From contig JAZHRO010000013.1 of NCBI GenBank assembly GCA_037157565.1, forward strand, positions 30,880,501 through 30,944,500: DNA of 64,000 nucleotides. The letters run 5' to 3'. Numbering within the stretch: the stretch's first letter is position 1; every line of letters starts with the position of its first letter. The DNA is from Thalassia testudinum (taxonomy: Eukaryota; Streptophyta; Magnoliopsida; Alismatales; Hydrocharitaceae). The position numbers were made by a program, and so were the translations under genes. The notes under the pieces were generated by a model. The model saw only the letters and a list, made by a program, of their open reading frames with translations, was not told where the DNA came from and ran no database searches. Below are positions 56,001 to 64,000 of the stretch, piece by piece.

Positions 56001-56391
56001 GAGAAGATCCCAAGGGATCGCCAGATGCCGGTTCACCGCGAGGGTCACTCCTCGGCGAGTGGGCCATGATGCGGGGTTGCTTTCTCCTCGGTGTTAAGCC
56101 ATGGTTGGCACTTCAGAGGGTGAGCCGCGTGCCCCGGATGGGGGTCCATCTTGGAGGGTGCTTGGGCAGCGGATTGGGGTCGCCAGGGTGCACATGAGTC
56201 GTGCTCTGACCGGGCTTCTCCGAAAGGATGGAGGCCGTGAGTGGAGCTGTTGGTGGTCGCGACCACCACCGTCGCTTTCTTCTGTGTGAGGGTTGTAGCA
56301 AGGGGCCGGGAGGACCCTTGCTCCCAGTGGGTGGATGCTCCATAGAGCGATGGCTCTTTTATTGATGCTTCCCATAGACGGCACCATTTTA
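53016..56391 (+). other. Internal GC-rich segment of E up to 3' LTR
   Basis: No gag or pol motif. One or two units like the 56-bp array lie at 54590-54680 (GTGCCGGCCTTG, GGCTAAAGAGCC). The open frames (53325-53702 minus, 54676-54993 minus, 56094-56480 minus and others) overlap on both strands and show nothing recognisable. Confidence 0.5.
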
Positions 56392-56794
56392 TGGGTCTCG
56401 GAAGGTCCTACCAAAGAGATTTCTACTTGTAGTAAGGCATGCCTAGCCATTCTACATCCATCGCACAAGGAGAAGAGCATGCATACATAGAAAGGGGACA
56501 GGGATTTGGTGACCTAGTTCTACCCGAAGGGGTGTATGTCTGGGGGGAGAGCTGTGCTCCCAACTATGCACTATGGTGTTTTTGGGTTACATTATCACTT
56601 GCCCCTGTCATCCGGGGAGGAGTCCTCTCTCATGAGGGTATTACATACTATTTTTATTACAAGACCTCTAACTTGCACTCTCTCCGAGAACCTTGGTCTT
56701 CTCGCTCGTTCTCCTACTCTACAGCTTGTCAAGCTACGACGCAGCTTCCCAGGCTACTCCACGGCTTGTCAGGTAACGTCAGAAGATTATGCGT
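56392..56794 (+). repeat. Putative 3' LTR of E, cut by A4
   Basis: It starts TGGGTCTCGG and follows 18389 onward closely, ending GAAGATTATGCGT where A4 begins. In the other copy about 18 further bases lead to the CCCA terminus, so that remnant should lie beyond the right edge. Confidence 0.6.
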
Positions 56795-56822
56795 TGTTAC
56801 GAACGCGGCTTCAAGACATCTT

Positions 56823-57680
56823 TTAAGACGTATGGGAGGTGGCCCAGACGTCTGACCAAACGTCTGGAAGGGGTTCCAGACGTCTGGGATTTGATTTCTG
56901 CGGCACGCGCTATTTCGTCTGCGCGCCTGCGCGCGCAGACCTGCGACGCCTCTTTTCCCCTCTCTCCTCCGCAGGTGCAGCGCTACCCCCCCCTCTCTCT
57001 CCCCGCGCAGCTTTAAAAAGGCCTCGCCCTCTCCCTCACTCTCATCCCCTCCGCTCCCTTCTTCTTCTTCCAGCCGGTGCGAGAGCGAGCGAGCGGCGGT
57101 AGCGATAGCCGCGGCGAGTTGCGGGAGGAGGTGTTGCGCGAGGAAGGATACGCCTGACCGTAAGGGCTCGTGCTTGCCGGGGCAGCTAGAGCCGACCGGC
57201 GGGGGGCGCCGCGGGTGTGGAGCATCGCTGGAGGGCTGTTGCAGCTCGAGCAGCAGGTGGACAAGCCGCGGCGCGGCAGTGCGTTGCGAGCGGAGAGCGA
57301 GTCGAGCTCTGATTCTGGAAATTTTTCCAGAATCAGACGTCTGGGCTTCCAACCAGACGACGGTGAAGACGTCTGGAGGACTGTCCAGACGTCTGGCAAG
57401 TAAGTTATTTTCTTCCTCCATCCTTTTCTGCGACCCGTTATACTGAGAACAATGAGTGGGTACGTGCAGGCTCTGAGATTCTCATCCAACGCGAATCAGA
57501 CGTCTGGCCGCAGTGCCAGACGACGGGAAGGACTTCCAGACTTCCGGGGTGACCATCGGACGTTTGGGAACTAGGCCAGACGCCCCGCAGGCTTCTGGAC
57601 GTCTGAGAGACTACACAGAACAAAGGTACCATCTGACCCACATTTTAAGACGTCTGGAAGAGGTTCCAGACGTCTGATTT
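56823..57680 (+). promoter_or_regulatory. AGACGTC palindrome clusters in LTR A4
   Basis: Three groups match the places seen in A1. The first and last groups contain the pair TTTTAAGACGTCTGGAAG...CCAGACGTCTG or a close variant, able to fold into a hairpin. Confidence 0.6.
57012..57020 (+). promoter_or_regulatory. TATA-like box of LTR A4
   Basis: TTTAAAAAG in GCGCAGCTTTAAAAAGGCC, between the first and second palindrome clusters. Confidence 0.5.
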
Positions 57681-59484
57681 TGGACTGTTTCGTCGTTTTC
57701 GACCAGTTTAGGGCCCGTTCGGAGTCCGTTTTCCACGTTTCGAGTTACGTTCTTTTCGGAATAAAATCCTCTACCCGTCTACAGTAATTATATACTGTTC
57801 TGAGAAACTCCTTGTGTTTGATCCTTGTGTTAGGACCTCGTTCCATTGCAGTTCAGGGGTTGCGGAGGCACGCGAGATTTCCGACCACGCCCCCAGTACT
57901 TCCGTTGTAGCTAGTAGAGTGGCTTTAGAAATTATTAACATAATTTGTTACAATTATGGAACAATTAATAGAACCTAGGGCATTGCATGAATCCTAGGAA
58001 TGAGAAACCAGATTGAATGATAGATCCTAGGTAATGCATGAATCCTAGGGCAGGAAAACTAGATTGAATGATAGATCTTAGGGTACGGCATGAATCCTAG
58101 GACTGGAAAACTAGTGATATGAATATAGATATTGCAGTCTTGGAAAATGTGGACAGGAAATAATAGCTGGCTGTAAATTGATTTAACAGCTGCCTGTTAT
58201 GAATAAATGAACATGCTTGAGAATATGGGTTGTAAGAATGTGAAACTGGAATGGTGAAACCTGAATGTGCTGAGTTAAAAGAGCTGGAACCCTACAGGGA
58301 ATTAGGAGTAGAACTCCTGGAGAGAGAATGAAATGGAACTGAGAAGGAAATATGTGGAGGTGCCTTGTCTCTTGGGTACGTAGTGCCAGGGGAAGCACCT
58401 GTTACCTACTTAGTGCAGAGCGGAGCCAGCCGCCCCAGGGACCCGGGGTTAGGTCTGGCCGCTTTGTACCGACTTGTTGGCCCTCGTGTACACAGTACAG
58501 AGGAGAGCTACTAGTGTAGGGCGAGTACTAGCTACCCCACGGGCCCCGGGGTTCTGCTAGCTCACCTACACCGACTTGTTAGGCCCACTGGGCAAATCAG
58601 GGTAGTTAGGCGAGGGTGCGCGGACTGTGGAGGGGCAAGGCCCCTATTTGGTTACTGTGGAGGGGTTGGACCCCTGTTACTGAGAGGGCTCTGCCCTATA
58701 CTGGTTCCGTGCTGTGCTTTAGGCTCACCCGTTAACGGAAACGACTGACCGCATGCCAGTGCGGGGTAGCTACCTATGCGTTTACCGCGCGTGCCGTAGT
58801 CACCGTTACGTCTGTCAGTGACCTTGGGGTGGTTGAGTGAGAGTAGGATCACCACGGGGGACTCTCCCGGCCAGGAGAGCACCACGTGTTACTTCTACTG
58901 TTCGAAAAAGACTGCAATCAAGATCATTCCCACGAGGAACATTCGAGATCAAGTGAAGGATCTGAGAAATAGATAAATTGTGAAACAATAGAAAGACGTA
59001 AATAAAGGAAGAAAGAAAATAAAACAGCTACTGTACACTTTACTGCTCCTTTAGTTTAGCTGCCACTCTACTCAGCGTTTCGCTGATGTGTTACACTCGT
59101 TACTTTTCAGGATCAGGTGTTGAGCAGCCAGGGTCAGCGGCTGCAGAGGACGCTGGGCCGAGTAGGGTCCAGTAGAGTTACCACTGTTCTTTTGTGCCCT
59201 TTTTGTTCCACTGTAGTGAGTAGTTTTTGTTACGCTCTGTACTTTTCTTTACTCGTAGTTCTTGTTATGTTATGAATGTTGTTCTACTGTTGTGGTGGTA
59301 CATGCTGTAGTAGTTCTTTTTCTTATTGCTGTATTTTTTTACTGCTAGTTATATTTCATGTTAAATGTGATTTATTTTACTGCTCTTTTGGTTACTTCCT
59401 CGTTGGACGACTAGGTCTTGGGATTAGTCGAGTCGGTCTGGTTCTCGTGTCTCGTAGGGACTCGGGAATCGAGTCATTACAAGA

Positions 59485-59496
59485 TGGTATCAGAGC
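59485..59496 (+). promoter_or_regulatory. Primer-binding site of A4 (tRNA-Met)
   Basis: TGGTATCAGAGC, the canonical plant initiator-tRNA-Met site, three bases after the LTR end. Confidence 0.93.
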
Positions 59497-59664
59497 AAGG
59501 TCGTCCCGAGAAGTGAATCAACTGACTGGAAAATAACCAATTCACATGTCTATAACTAGAGTAGCCACCACAACATATCTTTTGACATGAGCTCTTAGAC
59601 ATTTCCGTTAGGTTTCGTTCCGTATTGACGTGTTTCCATTTTATTTCGCATCTCCTTGCAGAAG

Positions 59665-62211
59665 ATGCCTCGTCGCGGGACTGGTGAGGCGGGCCGCGGG
59701 CGCAGCCGAAGACGAGATCAGCGAGGTGGGCGTGCCGTTGCCAACGCCTTAGTGGACTAGCCACTACTCCCGGGCATCCAGGCCCAGGACCTCGCCCAGC
59801 TGATACGGGATATTGTGCGAGAGGAGCTCTGCCAACCGCCCCGAGCGCCTCCCCCTGGGGCTGCGGAGGGGGAGTCCTCTGTGGGACCACTCGACGGACG
59901 CTGCGCTGGACACGGTGGAGGGGATGGGCCGCCGCCGCCCCCACCTTCCTCCAACACTTCTGTGCACGAGGCACCTTTGCCTGGAGGTGCACCAGCATCC
60001 CCACTACAGCGCCACTCCGAGCTCTTTGGACAGTTCCGGAAGCTGAAGCCCCCCTCCTTCAAGGGGGATGAGGACCCGACCGAGGCAGAGGACTGGCTCG
60101 AGTAGCTGAAGAAGATTTTCGACACACTTTGCCCCCCGGTGGAGTGCCGCGTGGCCTTTGCCACGTACCAGCTGGAGAGTGCGGCACACAGGTGGTGGAG
60201 GGCAGTCCGGGGACAGGAGAGGGACGAGCCATCCTGGGATCGGTTCATGGCCCTCTTCTGCGAGCAGTACTTTCCCCAGACGTGGCAGGACCAGAGGAGG
60301 CGGAAGTTCCACACTCTCCGCTAAGGGATGATGATCATGAGCGTGTACCGCACGCATTTCCTGGAGCTGTCCCGCTTTGCAGCGACAGCGGTAGCCACTG
60401 AGGAGGAGCGCCTTTGGAGGTTCACCGAGGGGCTCCGGCCTGCGATTCGGGGGTATGTCAAACCCCTAAAGCTGCCTACGTTTTCGAGGGTGGTGGAGGC
60501 AGCCATGACTTACGAGGAGACCAACCCGTCTGCGCAAGACACTGACGGTGGGTGGAAGAGGCCCTTTCAGCCAGACTTTTCACAAGGCCGGCGAGAGAGG
60601 AGACATGTGGCGTCCGCAGGAGAGCCGTCACGTTTTGCAGGAACATTCGTGGCCTTTGGGGGCCCTCGACAGAGGCCAGTCGCCAGCACCGGACCCCCGC
60701 CCAGCCGACAGCAAGGACCCACTGAGGGCGGGAGTCGGGTTCCCCTCTGTTACCAATGTGGCCAGCCGGGCCACATCAGGAGGGACTGGCCGTTTAGGGC
60801 AGGAGGTCAGCAGATACTTCCCGCGCAGAGCACTGGTGGGCGTGCAGGAGGCCGCGGTTCCCAGGCGCGAGGAGGAGGACAGCAATCACGAGGAGGGTAC
60901 CGGCCAGCACCTGCCCGTCTGACACAGAGTGTGGCTGCTTCGTCCGCACCTAGAGCTGAGGGCCGTATCAACGCTCTGACACACAGGGATGCCAGAGCTT
61001 CGGGCTCAGTGGTGGCAGGTATGGTTTCAGTTTCCGGCAGACTCGTTTACACACTTTTCGATTCCGGTGCTACGCACTCGTTTGTCGTAGCCAGTTTTGC
61101 AGTTAGTTTGGGTCAGGACTATACGCTGTTAAAGAATCCGTTCGTAATCAGAGGTCCGAGTGGTCAGCTGTTTGTAACTGAGGAGGTGTACACGGATTGC
61201 GAGGTCAGTGTCGGGGGACATAGCCTGCCAACTAACCTGATTATGATACAGATGGAAGACTTTGGCGTAATTCTAGGGATGGACTGGTTGTCCGCTTACC
61301 ACGCCTTGGTGGATTATTTTGAGAGGAAGATTGTCTTCTCCATGCCGGAGTTGCCTTCCTTCGAGTTTCACGGACAGCCAGTGGACGGAAGCTTCAGGTG
61401 TATTTCGGCACTTCGGGTGGCGAGACTTTTGAGCCAGGGGTGTGAAGGCTTCCTAGCTTGTGTGGTGGCAGAGCCCAGCCCTGTGGCAGACTTCCAGAGC
61501 ATCCCGGTGGTCAGAGAGTACCCTGACGTGTTCCCAGACGAGTTACCAAGACTACCGCCCGAGCGTGAGATCGAGTTTGAGATCTCACTAGTATTAAGGA
61601 CCAGCCCCATCTCCACCGCGCCATACAGGATGGCACCGCTTGAGCTATGAGAGCTCAAGTCTCAGTTGCAGGACCTTTTGGAGAAGGGTTTCGTGAGGCC
61701 CAGTGCGTCTCCCTGGGGAGCCCCGGTACTGTTTGTGAAGAAGAAGGATGGTACCTTACGCCTTTGTGTGGACTACCGACAGCTGAATAGGGTCACCATC
61801 AAGAACAGATATCCGCTACCGAGGATCGACGACTTGTTTGACCAGTTGCGGGGTGCCACGGTGTTCTCCAAGATCGACTTGAGGTCTGGATACCACCAGT
61901 TGAGGATCAGGGAGGCAGACGTCTCCAAGACAGCTTTCCGCACCCGGTACGGACACTACAAGTTTTTGGTCATGCCGTTTGGGTTGACCAATGCCCCCGC
62001 TGCTTTCATGGACCTGATGAACCGGGTGTTTAGACCGTACTTGAACCAGTTCATGGTGGTATTCATTGATGACGTACTCATCTATTCTCGAGATCGGACG
62101 TAGCACGGACAGCACTTGCGGATGGTTCTGGACACTCTAAGATGGCGTAGGCTGTACGCCAAATATAGCAAGTGCGAGTTCTGGTTGAGGGAGGTGACCT
62201 TTTTAGGTCAT
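59665..62211 (+). pseudogene. gag-pol: Gag-pol pseudogene of A4, one frame with five stops
   Basis: A single reading frame runs unbroken by indels from MPRRGTGE to the insertion of F. It encodes: an N-terminal Pro/Gly-rich region; the Gag core (YQLESAAHRWWRAV, WDRFMALFCEQYFP, about 60120-60520); a CCHC knuckle at 60748-60789 whose last ligand is Trp (HIRRDW); the retropepsin active site DSGA at 61060-61071; the linker LGMDWLSAYHALVDYF; and RT blocks through the FIDD box at 62062-62073. In-frame stops are at 59758-59760 (TAG), 60103-60105 (TAG), 60322-60324 (TAA), 61648-61650 (TGA) and 62101-62103 (TAG). At three or four of these the expected residue would come from a C-to-T change (CAG, CAA or CGA). 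The protein is Gag-protease-RT of a Tekay chromovirus and is not functional here. Confidence 0.92.
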
Positions 62212-62614
62212 TGTTTGCACCTCAAAACACGCCTATAAGAACGCCTTCTTATGCTATTTTCTAGCATTAACTATGTATATTATAATCCTGTAGTTGCATT
62301 TGTAAAAACGCTTGCATGCATGCATTTAATTGAGAGGAGAAGAGAATGGAATAAATGGCTTGCATTTTTACATTTTTCTTCAAGTGTCTCTTTGCAAAAG
62401 TCCCCTCTCCATATTTTATTTTCATCTTTCTTTCTTCTTCCCACGGTTTTTCTTCTTCCCGCGGCTGAATTTCGTCCACGCCATGCGCCTTCCCGCAGCC
62501 GCATGCAGCACCCCCGCCTCTCCCTGCTGTCCTTCCCGCGCCTCTCCCTGCAGCAGCCACTCTCCAACGCCTCTCCCTGCTGCTGCCATGCCTCCCCGCC
62601 ATGCTCTCCTCCTC

Positions 62615-62621
62615 TATAAAG
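62615..62621 (+). promoter_or_regulatory. TATA box of F
   Basis: TATAAAG in CTCCTCTATAAAGCCGC, a strong plant core promoter match. Confidence 0.65.
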
Positions 62622-62927
62622 CCGCAGCTCTTCCTCGCGACGAAGGGAGGAGGAACGTTGCTGCAATACGCAGCTGCGGGCTGGCTGCAGCAAGAAAGAA
62701 ACACCACCAGCAGGCCGCCACCTTCCTCTCCTCCCTCTCCCCTCCATACGTCGGTCCTCCTCCGAGGAGAAACCCGGCGGGCAGGAGCTCACTGTGGTGC
62801 ACACCACCACAGTGAGACCATCACCGCCCAGCTCTTCAAAGAGCCGGTGGGCGTGGTGGCTCTCTGTTTTCATTTGTTTTCCGTTCTCGCACTTCTAGCC
62901 ATTGCTGCCGCTTCAAGGTCTGAAGCT

Positions 62928-63130
62928 TGAAGCAGCAGCAGCAGCTTGAAGCAGCAGCAGCAGCTAAGCGGAAGCAGCAGCAGCAGCTAAGCGGAAGCAG
63001 CAGCAGCAGCAGCTAAGCGGAAGCAGCAGCAGCAGCTAAGCGGAAGCAGCAGCTGAGCTTGAAGCAGCAGCAGCAGCTAAGCGGAAGCAGCAGCAGCAGC
63101 TAAGCGGCGGCAGCAGCAGCGGCAGCGGCC
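62928..63130 (+). repeat. CAG-rich minisatellite in F
   Basis: About eight units of 17-26 bp, each AAGCAGCAGCAGCAGC followed by TAAGCGG or TTG, with variable numbers of CAG. Confidence 0.9.
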
Positions 63131-63494
63131 CCCGCAGCTTCCGCGAGCGTCTGCAAGCGCCCCAGCCACTCCGCGCGTGCCTGCAGACCTTCCCCGCTTC
63201 CGTTAGTACGCTCTGTCGCCCGCCCTCCGCACCCACAACCGGCCGCTGCACACCTCTGCAGCGGCCGGCCAAGCGTCTCCCTGCCTCCCTACCAGCCTCT
63301 GCAAGCGCCCGCGCGTGCCTGCAGACTCCCCGACGTCGGCCGCCATCTGCAGACGACGTATCGGGCCTCCTGCAGAGCGGCTGCATTCTCTCCCTCTGCC
63401 GATCTCTCTCTCTCTCTCTCTTTCTCTTTTTTTTCACTTACAGCAACACACACACACCCATTCACCGACACACACACTCACACACTAATAGTAA

Positions 63495-63499
63495 CTTAT

Positions 63500-63561
<62 letters not shown>

Positions 63562-63935
63562 CTATATATATATACTTATATATACATAGTATATCTATAT
63601 AGTTATGTATACATACATATAATATAATATATATATACATATACATATATAATATATATATATATATATATACACATACTCATATACATATATATATATA
63701 TATACATATCTATATACTTATACATATACACATATATATATATACATATATATCTAGATACATATATACCTATATACATATATATATATATATCTATATA
63801 GTATTATATATATATACTTATATACATATATATATATATATATATATACACCTATATATATATATATATCTATCTATATATATCTATACATATATACTTA
63901 TACATTTATATACATACATATGTACATATATTTTC
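63495..63935. repeat. Long TA-rich microsatellite tract
   Basis: About 440 bp of (TA)n interrupted by CATA, CTATA and TACATA words. It follows (CT)n and (CA)n runs at 63402-63485. Slippage and assembly error are likely here. Confidence 0.9.
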
Positions 63936-64000
63936 ACGTTATTTATTATACGCTGTATCGCGGGGATATCTGCACCAGTTGCTGATATTCCCTGATACAC

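Larger units (their letters stand above)
18389..56794 (+). mobile_element. E: large GC-rich non-coding LTR element (inferred)
   Basis: Two related sequences of about 400 bp, 18389-18796 and 56392-56794, have the position and form of direct LTRs. The first is followed by a primer-like site. Between them, outside the nested elements, is GC-rich sequence with tandem arrays and shared strings (GTGCCGGCCTTG near 19323, 19380 and 54628). A3 inserted in it with TSD GTCCT and B3 interrupts its 77-bp array, which ties 24.9-26.3 kb, 47.7-49.7 kb and 52.5-56.8 kb into one older unit. No gag, protease, RT or integrase motif is visible, so it resembles a large non-autonomous (LARD-type) element. An alternative is two separate copies of the same family. 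The 3' LTR is cut by A4 and its last bases lie beyond the window. Confidence 0.5.
56795..59481 (+). repeat. 5' LTR of A4
   Basis: 2687 bp from TGTTACGAACG to GAGTCATTACA with no large insertion, so it is the best model of the A-family LTR. AGACGTC palindrome clusters at 56823-56890, 57330-57400 and 57490-57680; TATA-like box at 57012; 52-bp repeats at 57970-58115; GC-rich duplicated segment at 58380-58890. Confidence 0.92.
56795..62211 (+). mobile_element. A4: Tekay chromovirus, 5' half, cut by F
   Basis: 5' LTR 56795-59481, primer site 59485-59496, gag-pol frame from 59665 to the insertion of F at 62212. It has the same family organisation as A3 and provides the reference for empty sites of C (61362) and D (58310). 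The left TSD would be TGCGT (56790-56794); its partner lies outside. The rest of RT, RNase H, integrase and the 3' LTR should follow after F. Confidence 0.92.
62212..64000 (+). mobile_element. F: LTR-like insertion into A4 RT, incomplete
   Basis: The A4 frame stops matching at FLGH, where TGTTTGCACCTC begins, so 62212 is an insertion edge. The left target is probably GTCAT (62207-62211); the right copy is outside the window. Contents in order: promoter with TATA box (62615), pyrimidine-rich start region, a CAG-rich minisatellite and a long TA-rich tract. No coding region is recognised. An LTR is most likely from the TG start and promoter, but a whole non-coding element is possible. Confidence 0.6.

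Noticed and set aside
63495..63935. Replication origin or matrix-attachment region from TA-rich tract
   Set aside because: A simple microsatellite explains it; nothing else supports an origin.

Overview
This looks like nuclear DNA from a repeat-rich, large-genome flowering plant. The evidence is wall-to-wall plant Ty3/gypsy LTR retrotransposons: chromodomain Tekay-type elements primed by initiator tRNA-Met, and Athila-type elements primed by tRNA-Asp. I found no intact host gene. The window is best read as layered insertions, most of them fixed by TG...CA termini and 5-bp target-site duplications (TSDs). The species cannot be named from sequence alone.

Left block (1-18388). An Athila-like element on the minus strand (B1, 1-9719, 3' end outside the window) carries a gag frame with four stops and a 2.7-kb 5' LTR. 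A Tekay solo LTR (A1, 3516-8275, TSD TTGGT) sits inside that LTR, and another solo LTR (D, 4963-7115, TSD AACTC) sits inside A1. B1 itself lies in an older, diverged Tekay-like LTR (A2, from 9720). Next come AT-rich DNA, a degenerate palindrome array, an Athila-like LTR fragment, two broken Tekay-like LTR pieces, and AT-rich DNA (15912-18388) with a weak hint of split exons.

Right block (18389-64000). The oldest layer appears to be one large GC-rich, apparently non-coding LTR element (E). It has about 400-bp LTRs at 18389 and 56392 and internal 29-bp, 56-bp and 77-bp tandem arrays. Inserted into E are: a complete but decayed Tekay element (A3, 26256-47707, TSD GTCCT); an Athila-like solo LTR (B3, 49673-52484); a second Tekay element (A4, from 56795) interrupted by another LTR (F, 62212 to the end); and probably a further LTR-like sequence near 19874 (H). 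A3 hosts a solo LTR in its 5' LTR (B2, TSD AGGCC), a complete non-autonomous element in pol (C, 33060-40838, TSD GAGTT) and a solo LTR in its 3' LTR (G).

Most notable are element C and the LTR regulatory architecture. C has two similar LTRs, a tRNA-Asp primer site, a duplicated polypurine tract and one unrecognised open frame, but no recognisable gag or pol. Each C LTR holds a tRNA-like A-box/B-box pair and a 30-bp palindrome of inverted TGACG motifs upstream of a perfect TATA box. Tekay LTRs, and the unrelated-looking solo LTR D, carry dense arrays of the palindrome CCAGACGTCTGG. A possible Pol III-type non-coding RNA gene lies at 23759-24068. All coding capacity seen is retroelement-derived and disrupted, so nothing here is expected to make a functional protein without trans help.
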